DNA of 64,000 bases from Rummeliibacillus suwonensis (GCF_007896435.1 NZ_VCBL01000001.1:1-64000); one strand, 5' to 3'. Positions 47,740 through 57,427 are shown, counted from the first letter of the stretch. Made by a program: numbers and translations. The notes: generated by a model not told the origin, from the letters alone.

Positions 47740-49122
47740 ATGAGCAAAAAGCGAATCTATCTAAATGCATTTGATATGAACTGTGTCGGTCATCAATCAC
47801 CTGGGCTTTGGCGTCATCCAAAGGATCGGTCAAGTACGTATAACACAATCGAATATTGGGTAAATCTTGCTCAGCTATTGGAAAAGGGAAAAATTGATGG
47901 CTTATTCATAGCAGATGTGATCGGGCTTTATGATGTATATCAAAATAGTCGGGAAGCAACGGTTCGTGAAGGAACGCAGGTACCAGTGAATGATCCTGCG
48001 ATGCTTATATCTGCGATGGCTTATGCAACGGAGCATCTTGGATTTGGTTTGACGGCATCCACTACATTTGAACACCCCTATACATTTGCACGTCGAATAT
48101 CGACACTGGACCATCTAACAAAAGGCCGTATAGCCTGGAATATCGTCACATCCTATTTGGAAAGTGGTACAAAGAATATAGAAATCGGCGATAAGTTCGA
48201 ACATACAAAACGCTATGATATTGCAGATGAATATTTAGAAGTTTGCTATAAACTATGGGAAAATAGCTGGGAAGATGGCGCAGTAGTAAAAGATGCAAAA
48301 AAAGGTGTGTTTACAGAACCAGCAAAAGTTCATGACATTGCACACCATGGAAAATACTTTGATGTCCCTGGTATTCATCTATGTGAACCTTCACCACAGC
48401 GTACACCAGTACTTTATCAAGCAGGAGGCTCTCCACGTGGTATCCAATTTGCTTCAAAGCACGCAGAACTTACCTTTATCTCAGCACCAGGGAAAGAAGC
48501 GACTTCAAAGTATGTCAAAACATTAAGAGAAGAAGCCAAAAAACATGGACGTGATCCTGAATCATTAAAGGTATTAGCGCTTGCGACGGTTATTGTAGCG
48601 GAAACTGAGGAAAAAGCACAGGAGAAATATGATGATTTAGCTCAGTATATTAGTTATGAGGGAGCTCTAACATTATTAAGCGGATGGTCAGGTATTGATT
48701 TTTCACAATTTGATCCAGATGAAGAACTAAAGTATATTGAAACGAATGCTATTCAGTCGATGCTAGAAAGTTTGACAAAAGCAAGCCCAAATAAAAAATG
48801 GACACCGAGAGAGCTTGCTAACTTTGCAGGCATTGGAGGCTTGGGACCTGTATTTGTAGGAACACCTGAGAAAATAGCAGATGAATTTGAGGAATGGATT
48901 GATGATACCGATATAGATGGTTTTAATCTTGCATATGCCATTACTCCAGGCACTTTTGAAGATATCGTAGAGTTCGTCATTCCTGAATTGCAAAAACGGG
49001 GCATTTTTAAAAAGGAATATGATGAGGGTACATTGCGCGAAAAGCTTTTTGGTGAATCATCTTATTTGCGTCCAGATCATATTGGACATAAATATAAACG
49101 CATTCCGGAAAGTATAAAATAA
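47740..49122 (+). CDS. LLM-class flavin monooxygenase (NtaA/SnaA/DszA family)
   Basis: 460 residues, full length for the family. The start LNAFDMNCVGHQSPGLWRHP, the TASTTFEHPYTFARRISTLD segment, GRIAWNIVTSYL and the YQAGGSPRG phosphate-binding motif are typical of FMN-dependent monooxygenases such as dibenzothiophene-sulfone (DszA) and nitrilotriacetate enzymes. They use FMNH2 and oxygen to cleave C-S or C-N bonds. Two DszC-like genes follow at once, so this operon probably frees sulfur from organosulfur compounds. No flavin reductase gene is linked. The exact substrate cannot be read from the sequence. Confidence 0.85.
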   Translation: MSKKRIYLNAFDMNCVGHQSPGLWRHPKDRSSTYNTIEYWVNLAQLLEKGKIDGLFIADVIGLYDVYQNSREATVREGTQVPVNDPAMLISAMAYATEHLGFGLTASTTFEHPYTFARRISTLDHLTKGRIAWNIVTSYLESGTKNIEIGDKFEHTKRYDIADEYLEVCYKLWENSWEDGAVVKDAKKGVFTEPAKVHDIAHHGKYFDVPGIHLCEPSPQRTPVLYQAGGSPRGIQFASKHAELTFISAPGKEATSKYVKTLREEAKKHGRDPESLKVLALATVIVAETEEKAQEKYDDLAQYISYEGALTLLSGWSGIDFSQFDPDEELKYIETNAIQSMLESLTKASPNKKWTPRELANFAGIGGLGPVFVGTPEKIADEFEEWIDDTDIDGFNLAYAITPGTFEDIVEFVIPELQKRGIFKKEYDEGTLREKLFGESSYLRPDHIGHKYKRIPESIK

Positions 49123-49167
49123 TTTTCATTAAATACCAAGTAATTAAATAAAATTAGGAGGTTTTAC

Positions 49168-50364
49168 ATGACGGTGAAGACAAAAGCCATTCAATTTGGT
49201 ACGCCTGAATTTGAAGAGCTGCTTTCAGCTATTCGGGAGGATGCAAATAGAAGAAGAAAACTTCCGGTATTAGAGCATCCGTTTTATGCGATCCAATTGA
49301 TCAAACAAACAAGATTGGGTGCTTTAAGATTACCAGTCGAACAAGGTGGTGGCGGGGCTACCATACCAGAATTATTTGAAGCCCTGATTGAACTTGCTGC
49401 GGCAGATCCAGATGTGGCACATATTTTACGGTCGCATTTCTCACAAGTGGAAACGTATTTAATGGATGTTGAAAGCCCTGAACGAACAGTGTGGCTTGAA
49501 AGGATTGCTGAAGGTGTGATTTTAGGCAATGCCTATACAGAAATTTCAAAGAACAATGTTGGAAAATTGGAGTTTAATACGACACTACTTCCAGATGGTA
49601 AGGATTATGTACTCAATGGTTCTAAATACTATAGCACAGGTACGTTATATTCAGATTATATTTTTGTAACAGCAGCAGATCAGAATCATAAGGTAGTAGC
49701 GGTAATTGTACCAGCAGATCGAGAAGGTGTTGAAATTGTTGATGATTGGGATGGCTTTGGTCAACGTTCAACAGGGAGTGGGACGACACATTTTAGAAAT
49801 GTTCGTGTTACAGAAGGCGAATTTGAATTAATGGAGGCAAAGACACCATTCAATTCATATGCACAATTATTCTTACAGGCTGTTATTGCAGGAATTACTC
49901 AAGAGATCGTGCAAGATGCAAAGAAAATTATTTTATCAAGAAAACGTACTTTTACATTTGCAGTCGCGGATGTACCTCGGGAGGATCCTCAGCTTCAGCA
50001 AGTAATCGGTAAGCTTGTAAGTAATGCATATGCTGCAAAAGCAATTGTACTAAAGGCTTCACATGCTCTACAGAGAGCGGTAGATCATGTGCAAAATGGC
50101 GAGGTGCAGGTAGAGGATTCTCATCAAGCAGCCTTGGAGGCAGCGGAGGCAAAGATTATCGTGGATGAACTGGCCTTACAATCAGCAAGCTTATTATTTG
50201 AAGTGGGCGGCTCGTCTGCAGTCCGTGAAGAGAATCATTATGACCGTCATTGGCGGAATATTCGAACAATCGCGTCACACAACCCGAATGTATATAAAGA
50301 GCGTCTGATAGGTGACTATGTATTAAATGATCGAGATTTACCAATCAATGAAGTTTACTTCTAG
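49168..50364 (+). CDS. DszC/SfnB-like acyl-CoA dehydrogenase-family monooxygenase
   Basis: 398 residues with the acyl-CoA dehydrogenase fold. The N-terminal helical domain contains LGALRLPVEQGGGGATIPEL, the middle beta domain YVLNGSKYYSTGTLYSDYIF, and the C-terminal part HYDRHWRNIRTIASHNPNVY, the mark of the DszC/SfnB subgroup that hydroxylates sulfur compounds with reduced flavin. AGGAGG lies six bases before the ATG. It is followed by a homologous gene after 12 bp. A role with the DszA-like enzyme in sulfur scavenging is inferred. Confidence 0.85.
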   Translation: MTVKTKAIQFGTPEFEELLSAIREDANRRRKLPVLEHPFYAIQLIKQTRLGALRLPVEQGGGGATIPELFEALIELAAADPDVAHILRSHFSQVETYLMDVESPERTVWLERIAEGVILGNAYTEISKNNVGKLEFNTTLLPDGKDYVLNGSKYYSTGTLYSDYIFVTAADQNHKVVAVIVPADREGVEIVDDWDGFGQRSTGSGTTHFRNVRVTEGEFELMEAKTPFNSYAQLFLQAVIAGITQEIVQDAKKIILSRKRTFTFAVADVPREDPQLQQVIGKLVSNAYAAKAIVLKASHALQRAVDHVQNGEVQVEDSHQAALEAAEAKIIVDELALQSASLLFEVGGSSAVREENHYDRHWRNIRTIASHNPNVYKERLIGDYVLNDRDLPINEVYF

Positions 50365-50376
50365 GAGGAATGGAAA

Positions 50377-51570
50377 ATGGCAATTGCTACTGAAAAAAAT
50401 ATATATGACCGTCAATATTTACAGAAATTGCGTGAGGAGATTACTGCTTTTGTAGATGCTAATGTTAAACCGAATGTGAAGATCAATGACGTAGATGGAT
50501 TTTTTCCAAGAGAGAGTATAAATGCATTAGGAAAAGCTGGATGGAACTCTATTTTATTTGATGAAAGCTTAAAAGGTTTAGATTTAGGCTATACGGGATT
50601 TGTCATCGTAACAGAAGAAATAGCAAAAGCAGATGCATCGACAGGCCTTGTTTATGCTATGCATATTGCTGCATCAGAAAAAATTTATATTTATGGTACA
50701 GAGGATCAAAAGAAACGTTGGCTTTTACCCGTACGTGATGAAGGAAAAATTACCACTTTTGCAATTAGCGAAAAGGCGACGGGAGGTCATGTTTGGTACA
50801 ATTTAAGCCGTGCGATTCAAGATGGCGATGAATACATTTTGAATTTTGAAAAATCCTTTACAACAAGTGGAGGAGAGGCGGATTTCTATGTCGCTCAAAC
50901 AGGTACAGCCAATACTACAGAGCCAAGTGCACAAAGTTACTTTATCGTTGCTGGGCAGCAAGAAGGGATTATAGCGAAGCCATGGAAAGCACTAGGTGTT
51001 AGAGGAAATCAAAGTGGACCATTAGTATTCAAAAATATTCGTGTCCATAAACGTGATTTACTAGATGCTACACCTGAGGATATCTATCAAAATTCGGCAG
51101 CAATCATCGGTCTAAATGCAGTATGGTTGGGTGTTGCACAGGCCGCATTGGATGCAGCGATTGATCATGTCAAGAAAACAGAAAATAAAGGTTTTCATAA
51201 TAGTTTAGCCGATCATCAGATTTTACGTGTAAAGCTTGCAGAAGTGGCCATACGTATTAAGTCTTCACGTGCATGGTTGCTCGATATTGCTCGTCATTTA
51301 GATGAGTTAAAAGAAGCCGGTAAGCCATTGACGGAAGCTACACATGAAATCAACGAGCTGAAAGTACAAGTAACAGAATTAGCTGACTTTGCTGCACGAA
51401 CAGCTATGGATGTTGCAGGAGGCTATGGCTACCATGTTAGTATTTTTGAAAAGTTATATCGTGATGCAAGAGGCGGCATACCAATGGCGCCATCTAACAA
51501 TATAGCTCTAGATCAAATTGGAAAAGGCCTAGTCGGTTTACCTATTGAATTGTGGGAAAAAGGAAAGTAA
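50377..51570 (+). CDS. second acyl-CoA dehydrogenase-family monooxygenase
   Basis: 397 residues, same superfamily as the preceding gene but distantly alike. NALGKAGWNSILFDESLKGL and EEIAKADASTGLVYAMHIAA in the N-terminal domain; FAISEKATGG, then a beta domain with WKALGVRGNQSG; and a C-terminal DVAGGYGYHVSIFEKLYRDA with GGIPMAPSNN. The catalytic Glu of true acyl-CoA dehydrogenases is not evident. GGAGGAATGG precedes the ATG. The pair may form a mixed oligomer or act on different substrates of the same pathway. Confidence 0.8.
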   Translation: MAIATEKNIYDRQYLQKLREEITAFVDANVKPNVKINDVDGFFPRESINALGKAGWNSILFDESLKGLDLGYTGFVIVTEEIAKADASTGLVYAMHIAASEKIYIYGTEDQKKRWLLPVRDEGKITTFAISEKATGGHVWYNLSRAIQDGDEYILNFEKSFTTSGGEADFYVAQTGTANTTEPSAQSYFIVAGQQEGIIAKPWKALGVRGNQSGPLVFKNIRVHKRDLLDATPEDIYQNSAAIIGLNAVWLGVAQAALDAAIDHVKKTENKGFHNSLADHQILRVKLAEVAIRIKSSRAWLLDIARHLDELKEAGKPLTEATHEINELKVQVTELADFAARTAMDVAGGYGYHVSIFEKLYRDARGGIPMAPSNNIALDQIGKGLVGLPIELWEKGK

Positions 51571-51589
51571 AAAATTGATAAGCACTTTT

Positions 51590-51690
51590 TGCCCGCGGGA
51601 AAGCAAGTGAGCTGTAGCGGAAATCAACAGGCTCTCTAATTTTTATGTCAAGAACAGATTTTGGTGTGGAGCCTTATTTTTTAATGAAAA
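51590..51690. repeat. GC-rich dispersed repeat, inverted relative to 54219
   Basis: CCCGCGGGAAAGCAAGTGAG, then GCTGTAGCGGAAATCAACAG and GCTCTCTAATTTTTATGTCA. The reverse complement of this stretch matches 54219-54300 closely, including AAAATCTGNTCTTGACATA. Confidence 0.8.
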
Positions 51691-51760
51691 ACCTCCTGTA
51701 TAAAGCCAGGGCAAATTGTAAATTCTGGTTTTAGTAGGTCATGAATACAGGAGGGTGCTT

Positions 51761-52012
51761 ATGTATATGCAGAGTGATCATAAAATCATCTATTGCTACA
51801 ATTGTAAAACACATACCATCTATCATCATCGAGATACTCATGGTAACAGTTATGTAGAAAGTCATTGTTCTGAGTGTGGGTGGTTTGAATGGCAAAATAA
51901 AGCTGTAGAGCGTGAAAAGCAAAAATGGATTGCCTATAATATAGAACAGAGTATAGAAATACCTATACTTAAAAGTAATATTCGATTGAAGGATTCAAAA
52001 GCAAAGTTTTAA
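51761..52012 (+). CDS. small zinc-ribbon protein
   Basis: 83 residues from ATG 51761; AGGAGG at 51749-51754. Two Cys pairs, CYNCK near residue 12 and CSECG near 36, suggest one zinc-binding ribbon, with a His-rich stretch between (THTIYHHRDTHGNS). The C-terminal half is a charged helix. No specific family recognised. It stands alone after the monooxygenase operon, with a terminator-like hairpin following near 52080-52117. Confidence 0.65.
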   Translation: MYMQSDHKIIYCYNCKTHTIYHHRDTHGNSYVESHCSECGWFEWQNKAVEREKQKWIAYNIEQSIEIPILKSNIRLKDSKAKF

Positions 52013-52079
52013 GACATATTAGAATTGGTCACATAAATTTTTGAGAATTATTATTCTACTGACCAACTCAAATTACATT

Positions 52080-52118
52080 TAAGGACTCTAGCAAATTGTT
52101 AGGGGCCTTTGTTTTTTT
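52080..52118 (+). terminator. terminator-like hairpin
   Basis: AAGGACTCTAGCAA and TTGTTAGGGGCCTT can pair with small bulges, followed by TGTTTTTTT. Confidence 0.65.
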
Positions 52119-52265
52119 GATAAAGTGAGTGGTAAGTCATTTCTATAATGTAATTTACATTTGTGTATAATAAGAAAAGCTATATTTAGTTTCACTCGAT
52201 TAGCAATATATGATAATTATTGGAAATATTAAAAATGAGATAGAATTAGGAAAGGAGAGTACAAT

Positions 52266-53057
52266 ATGGATAGATATGGAGAAGAACTATTTAAAGGATC
52301 TGCAAAATATTATTCAAGATATAGACCTTTGTATCCAGCTTCTTTAATAAGATTTCTAATAGGAAGATTTGCTTTAGATGGTACTGGGCGAATGTTAGAT
52401 TTAGGATGTGGTACAGGACAACTGGCATTAAGATTTTCAGATTGGTTCGAGCAAATTGTAGGGATTGATACGGAGCCTGAAATGATAGATGAAGCAAAAC
52501 GTTTAAGTGCTGAAATAAGAAGTGAAAATATAGAATGGTATATAGGAGACATAAAAAGCTATAGGATAGAAGATAAAAATCCATTTAGATTTGCTGTCAT
52601 TGCAAAGGCATTTCATTGGATGGATCGAGCAATGGTATTAGAAATATTATATGATATGGTTTCTTCTGGTGGTGGTATAGCAATCATCGATCATTATTCT
52701 CCAAATAAAAAAGTTTTACCATGGCAAAAGAAAGTGGATGAAGTTGTTAAGTATTGGTATGGTGAAGAGAGAAGAGCCGGAAACACTACATATTCGCACC
52801 CGACAATTAGTCATCAGAAAATCATTGAGCATTCAAAATTTGATTTGGAAGTCCATCAACTACCTGCTCATGAGAAAATATGGACAATCGATATGATTAT
52901 TGGCAATATTTATTCCACTTCTTATGGCAAAAAAAGGTTTTTAGGTGATCATGCCTGTCTATTTGAAGAACAGTTAAGAGAAGAATTATTGGCTCTAAAT
53001 GATGAAGGTATTTTTAAGGAACGAATAGAAACATCCGTTAAATTAGCATTAAAATGA
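52266..53057 (+). CDS. class I SAM-dependent methyltransferase
   Basis: 263 residues; ATG after GGAAAGGAG. Motif I MLDLGCGTGQLALRF (about 39-53), acidic residue at the end of strand 2 (IGIDTEPEM), and WYIGDIKSY with the next acidic pair mark the SAM-binding Rossmann fold. The VIAKAFHWMDRAMVLEI segment matches small-molecule methyltransferases of the UbiE/YdaC-like group. The substrate is unknown. Single gene. Confidence 0.85.
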   Translation: MDRYGEELFKGSAKYYSRYRPLYPASLIRFLIGRFALDGTGRMLDLGCGTGQLALRFSDWFEQIVGIDTEPEMIDEAKRLSAEIRSENIEWYIGDIKSYRIEDKNPFRFAVIAKAFHWMDRAMVLEILYDMVSSGGGIAIIDHYSPNKKVLPWQKKVDEVVKYWYGEERRAGNTTYSHPTISHQKIIEHSKFDLEVHQLPAHEKIWTIDMIIGNIYSTSYGKKRFLGDHACLFEEQLREELLALNDEGIFKERIETSVKLALK

Positions 53058-53157
53058 TTTTTCATTTAGCATAAAATCGATTGCTCCACTCGCTTTTTTA
53101 ATAGAGTATTTGGTAAAGTAAAGGGTGGATATATAAATTGATATAGGAGATATGCAT

Positions 53158-54078
53158 ATGAAAAAACGCCCACCAAGATTGCACAAAGGGGATACAGTAG
53201 GGATCATTGCACCATCAAGTCCTCCTAATATAGAAAGGCTAACACAATCACTCGCTTTTTTAGAACAATTAGGTTTACATTATGTGTTAGGAAATACAGT
53301 ACAGCTACATAATCATTATCTTGCGGGAACAGACAAGGAACGTGCTGAAGATTTGCAAGAAATGATTGAAGATCCAAATATTAAAGCCATTTTCTGTGCG
53401 AGTGCTGGATTTGGGACAGCGAGAATAGCGGATCAAATTGATTATTTATCGATAGAGGAGAATCCAAAGATTTTCTGGGGCTTTTCTGATATTACATTTT
53501 TGCATACGGCTATTGGGATGTATGCAGATATCGTTACATTTCATGGACCTACCTTGTCAAGCATTGGACGTGATGATGTAACAGAACGTACAAAGCATAT
53601 GTTTGAGCAGTTATTTCAACCAGCAGAAATTCACTATGATGAAAGTATTTCACCATTGACGACGATTTGCAGTGGAGTGGCTCGTGGTGAAATAACTGGT
53701 GGGAACTTGACTTTGATCGCCAATAGTTTAGGAACGAAATTTGAGATTAATACAGCAGGGAAAATTCTACTTATGGAAGATATCGGATTAGAACCGGCAC
53801 AAATTGATGCCATACTCAACCAACTAAAACAAGCGCGCAAATTTGAACAAGTAAAGGGAATTGTGATTGGTGATTTTGCAGAGATTCATCCACGAGAATA
53901 TGAAGATTCTCCTCACTTAGAAGAATTATTTGAATTTTATTTCAAAGATTTGAATTTTCCTGTTGTAAGTGGGTTTAAAATCGGACATTGTGAGCCCAAT
54001 GTGGGAATTCCATTGGGAGTCGATGTTATTCTAGATGCGGTGAACAAAGATTTAGCAATATTACCTGGTGTAGAATAA
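53158..54078 (+). CDS. LD-carboxypeptidase, peptidase family S66
   Basis: 306 residues from ATG 53158, eight bases after ATAGGAGA. Family S66 (LdcA/MccF) removes the terminal D-alanine from cell-wall tetrapeptides or cleaves related amide bonds. The start GDTVGIIAPSSPPN, the nucleophile Ser110 in WGFSDITFLHT, the Glu in LLMEDIGLEP and the His in IGHCEPNVGIPLG are all present. It is 60% or so alike by eye to the ykfA gene at 60880. It lies upstream of the dpp operon and has its own terminator, so it is a paralogue outside the operon. Confidence 0.92.
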   Translation: MKKRPPRLHKGDTVGIIAPSSPPNIERLTQSLAFLEQLGLHYVLGNTVQLHNHYLAGTDKERAEDLQEMIEDPNIKAIFCASAGFGTARIADQIDYLSIEENPKIFWGFSDITFLHTAIGMYADIVTFHGPTLSSIGRDDVTERTKHMFEQLFQPAEIHYDESISPLTTICSGVARGEITGGNLTLIANSLGTKFEINTAGKILLMEDIGLEPAQIDAILNQLKQARKFEQVKGIVIGDFAEIHPREYEDSPHLEELFEFYFKDLNFPVVSGFKIGHCEPNVGIPLGVDVILDAVNKDLAILPGVE

Positions 54079-54098
54079 AATTTAAAAAAATAGAATCT

Positions 54099-54142
54099 AA
54101 GCAGTCGAAAAGAGGAATCCACTCTTTTGGGCTGTTTTTTTA
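54099..54142 (+). terminator. intrinsic terminator after the first S66 gene
   Basis: AGCAGTC and AAAAGAG pair with CTCTTTT and GGCTGTT, followed by T6. Confidence 0.85.
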
Positions 54143-54218
54143 TGGATCAGGTGATCAAAAAAGAAATAAATCCTTTCCATTGGAGCATATGTTTTATTAT
54201 CAAAAACATTTTACATTT

Positions 54219-54535
54219 TGGGGCTCTACACCAAAATCTGGTCTTGACATAAAAATTAGAGAGCCTGTTGATTTCCGCTACGGCTCGCTTTCCTGCGGGC
54301 ACGGCTTGAGCCTCCTTGGGGTAACAGGACGTTGATCACGGAAGGACTTGGCGCATTACAATTCCGTTCCTTAGTTGTTCATGAGGGGTCTCAACTGTTC
54401 GCTTTTCCCGCGGGAAATTAAATTTATTTCTTGAATCTACACCGCACGAAGGAAATGCGCATACATTTTCGAGAACTCGAGCAAGCCACCGCGAAGATCT
54501 ATCTAAGCATCAAGCGCATGTTTTGAAAAAGGCCC
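54219..54535. repeat. GC-rich dispersed repeat (MITE-like family)
   Basis: Interior shared with 38331-38579 and 38897-39262 (CTTTCCTGCGGGCAC ... GGGGTCTCAACTGTTCGC ... CACACCGCACGAAGG-like). It starts near TTGGGGCTC and ends near GGCCCCATT, which could pair as ends. The hairpin outer stem ACGGAA/TTCCGT (54338-54367) is kept but the inner GCCAC/GTGGC arm is mostly deleted. Confidence 0.75.
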
Positions 54536-54631
54536 CATTTTTTTATTTAAAAAATATTTATTGGAAATTAATTATTTTTATGCTAAAATAAGTTAATGTT
54601 AATTTTTGTTACATTGTTATCGTATCAATTA

Positions 54632-54646
54632 AAAATTCAGAATATT
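54632..54646 (+). promoter_or_regulatory. CodY-like box upstream of dppA
   Basis: AAAATTCAGAATATT matches the CodY consensus AATTTTCNGAAAATT at 12 of 15 positions, about 45 bp before dppA. CodY represses dpp in B. subtilis, so regulation by branched-chain amino acids and GTP is likely. Confidence 0.5.
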
Positions 54647-54692
54647 CGTAATGATTAATAAATAATGAAACGGTAATGAGGGAGGAGAGAGG

Positions 54693-55517
54693 ATGAAATA
54701 TTTTCTTTCAGTAGATATGGAGGGGATCACAGGCTTACCGGATTATACATTTGTTACATCTTCAGAGCACAATTATGAAAATTCGAGAAAAATCATGACA
54801 CAAGAGGCGAATGCGATTATTGAGTCTGCCTTTCAACACGGTGCCTCTGAAGTGCTAGTAAATGATAGTCATTCTAAGATGAATAATTTACTAGTGGAAG
54901 AATTGCATGAAGATGCGACATTGATTTCTGGTGACTTCAAGCCATTTTCGATGGTACATAATGTTGACCCAACTTTTGATGGTGTGTTGTTTGCGGGGTA
55001 TCATGCAAGAGCTGGAATGCCAGGAGTAATGAGTCATTCGATGACGTTTAGCTTTCGAACGATTTTCATAAACGATGTTGAAATCGGAGAAATTGGCTTT
55101 AATGCATATGTAGCAGGTTATCATGGGGTACCTGTTATTTTTTTAGCGGGTGATGACTGCGCATGTAGAGAAATAGAAGCCCTTATCCCAGGCGTTGTTA
55201 CAGCTTCAGTGAAAGAAACAATCTCTCGTTCCTGTGTTAAAACACTCCATCCGAAAAAGGCAAGGGCATTAGTTGCTGCAAAAGTAGCAGAAGCGATTGC
55301 GAAAAAGGATCAGATTCAACCATTAATCCCACCTGATAATCCCATTTTGAAAATTGAATTTACAAACTATGGGCAGGCCGAATGGGCTGCCTTGATGCCG
55401 GGGACTAGAATTATAGAAGGAACGACAATCATAGAATTTAAAGCAAAGGATATTCTGGAGGCTTATCGAGCAATGCTCGTTATGGCTGAATTAGCATTCC
55501 AAGCACGCTATTGTTAA
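54693..55517 (+). CDS. dppA: D-aminopeptidase DppA (family M55)
   Basis: 274 residues; GGGAGGAGAG precedes the ATG. Zinc D-aminopeptidase that frees D-Ala from D-Ala-containing peptides; a self-compartmentalising decamer in B. subtilis. Metal ligands can be seen: SVDMEGITG with Asp and Glu at the start, the NDSHSKMNN segment, the FAGYHARAGMPGVMSHSM motif with two His, and GYHGVPVIFLAGDDCACRE. First gene of the dpp operon, overlapping the open frame before dppB and separated from the true dppB start by 35 bp. Confidence 0.95.
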   Translation: MKYFLSVDMEGITGLPDYTFVTSSEHNYENSRKIMTQEANAIIESAFQHGASEVLVNDSHSKMNNLLVEELHEDATLISGDFKPFSMVHNVDPTFDGVLFAGYHARAGMPGVMSHSMTFSFRTIFINDVEIGEIGFNAYVAGYHGVPVIFLAGDDCACREIEALIPGVVTASVKETISRSCVKTLHPKKARALVAAKVAEAIAKKDQIQPLIPPDNPILKIEFTNYGQAEWAALMPGTRIIEGTTIIEFKAKDILEAYRAMLVMAELAFQARYC

Positions 55518-55552
55518 AGATATCTAAGAGCGAATACAAAGGGGGAACCTGT

Positions 55553-56491
55553 ATGGTCAATTATGTCATCAAGCGCTTTTTTATGATGATTGGAACAGTC
55601 CTGATTATCGCGACTTTAACATTCTTTTTAATGCATGCGATTCCTGGATCACCATTAGATAGCGATCGTACAACAAATCCAACTATTCAAGCAAACTTAG
55701 AAAAATTTTATAAGTTGGATCAACCATTGTCCTCCCAATATATTAGTTATTTAAAATCGATTGTAACATTTGATTTTGGTCCTTCGATCAAAAAACCAAA
55801 CGAATCAGTTAATAGCCTAATTGGTAGAGGGTTTCCAATATCATTTGAGCTCGGCATGGTTACCATTTTGGTCGCTGTTATTTCGGGAGTGGTTTTAGGC
55901 ACGTTAGCAGCATTGAGACATAATGGTGTCATTGATTATTTGGCGATGACTTTTGCGGTGATCGGAATCTCTTTACCAAACTTTATATTGGCAACTTTGC
56001 TTATACGTATTTTTGCAGGTGAACTTGGTTGGTTTCCGGCAGCAACGTGGCAAAGTCCAATGCATATGGTACTGCCAACACTTGCATTAGCGACAGGTCC
56101 AATGGCGGTGATAGCAAGATTAACACGAGCTAGTATGCTAGAAGTATTAACGCAGGACTATATAAAGATGGCTAAAGCCAAGGGATTGACACCTTGGAAA
56201 ATCATCGTTCGATATGCATTGCGAAACGCGATGATGCCGGTTGTGACAATTATGGGAACCATGCTAGCGGGTATCTTAACAGGTACTTTTGTAATTGAGA
56301 AGATCTTCGCCATTCCGGGGATGGGGAAATACTTCGTTGAGAGCATTAATAATCGTGACTATCCTGTTATTATGGGAACTACCGTATTTTACAGTGCTTT
56401 TTTAGTGTTCATGTTATTTCTGGTAGATATCGTATACGGTGTTTTAGATCCGCGTATCAAATTGCATCAAAAAGAAGGTGATCCATCATGA
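55553..56491 (+). CDS. dppB: dipeptide ABC transporter permease DppB
   Basis: 312 residues from ATG 55553 after AAAGGGGGAA; the earlier frame start at 55511 lacks a site. Six membrane helices, the N-terminal FFLMHAIPGSP of this permease family, and the EAA-type coupling loop (EVLTQDYIKMAKAKGLTPWK) that meets the ATPase. It forms the channel with DppC. It overlaps dppC by four bases. Confidence 0.93.
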   Translation: MVNYVIKRFFMMIGTVLIIATLTFFLMHAIPGSPLDSDRTTNPTIQANLEKFYKLDQPLSSQYISYLKSIVTFDFGPSIKKPNESVNSLIGRGFPISFELGMVTILVAVISGVVLGTLAALRHNGVIDYLAMTFAVIGISLPNFILATLLIRIFAGELGWFPAATWQSPMHMVLPTLALATGPMAVIARLTRASMLEVLTQDYIKMAKAKGLTPWKIIVRYALRNAMMPVVTIMGTMLAGILTGTFVIEKIFAIPGMGKYFVESINNRDYPVIMGTTVFYSAFLVFMLFLVDIVYGVLDPRIKLHQKEGDPS

Positions 56492-57423
56492 CGGATTTTC
56501 GTGAAATTGAAGTAAAAGATGAATGGTTTCAACCAAGAGCAAAAAGTACGGGAAAGGCGGAGGTTGTTGTACGACCGTCCCTTTCTTATTGGGCAGATGC
56601 ATGGAGACGTTTAAAGCAAAACAAATTAGCCATGTTTGGGTTATATTTTTTAATTTTCTTAGGGCTAGCTGCTATTTTGATCCCGATGTTTTCATCTCAT
56701 TCAGTAACAGCCACAGATTTACCAAATCAAAACAAAGCGCCATCTATGCAACATTGGTTTGGCACAGATGAAATGGGAAGAGATGTATTTACAAGAACAT
56801 GGTATGGAGCGCGTATTTCCTTATTTGTTGGGCTAATGGCGGCTTTAATCGATGTCACGATTGGAATTATTTATGGCGGCATTAGCGGCTATAAAGGCGG
56901 AAAAGTAGATTTAGTGATGATGCGTATTATTGAGATTTTATATGGTTTACCACATTTGTTGGTTGTTATTCTCCTTTTAGTTGTGATGGAGCCAAGCTTA
57001 ACGACAATCATCATTGCTTTAACCATAACTGGTTGGGTTGGTATGGCACGGATCGTACGAGGTCAAGTATTACAAATCAAAAATTATGAGTTTGTGACGG
57101 CGTCAAAATCATTTGGAGCTGGTACTTTAAGAATTATCCGGAAGAATTTATTACCGAATACGATGGGACCGATCATCGTTCAAATGACTTTAACAGTACC
57201 AAGTGCTATTTTTGCAGAAGCCTTTCTTAGCTTTTTAGGGTTAGGGATTCAAGCACCATTTGCTAGTTGGGGTGTGATGGCAAATGATGCATTGCCTGTT
57301 ATTTTATCGGGGTATTGGTGGAGATTGTTCTTTCCAGCATTATTTATAGCTATGACGATGTTCGCATTCAATGTTTTAGGTGATGGTCTGCAAGATGCAC
57401 TTGATCCAAAACTTAGGGGGTAG
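56488..57423 (+). CDS. dppC: dipeptide ABC transporter permease DppC
   Basis: 311 residues; start overlaps the dppB stop (ATGA). An N-terminal cytoplasmic tail, then the DppC/OppC pattern: WRRLKQNKLAMFGLYFLIFL, HWFGTDEMGRDVFTRTWYGA, six helices and the coupling loop NYEFVTASKSFGAGTLRIIR. Partner channel subunit to DppB. Five bases separate its stop from the dppD start. Confidence 0.94.
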   Translation: MTDFREIEVKDEWFQPRAKSTGKAEVVVRPSLSYWADAWRRLKQNKLAMFGLYFLIFLGLAAILIPMFSSHSVTATDLPNQNKAPSMQHWFGTDEMGRDVFTRTWYGARISLFVGLMAALIDVTIGIIYGGISGYKGGKVDLVMMRIIEILYGLPHLLVVILLLVVMEPSLTTIIIALTITGWVGMARIVRGQVLQIKNYEFVTASKSFGAGTLRIIRKNLLPNTMGPIIVQMTLTVPSAIFAEAFLSFLGLGIQAPFASWGVMANDALPVILSGYWWRLFFPALFIAMTMFAFNVLGDGLQDALDPKLRG

Positions 57424-57427
57424 GAAT

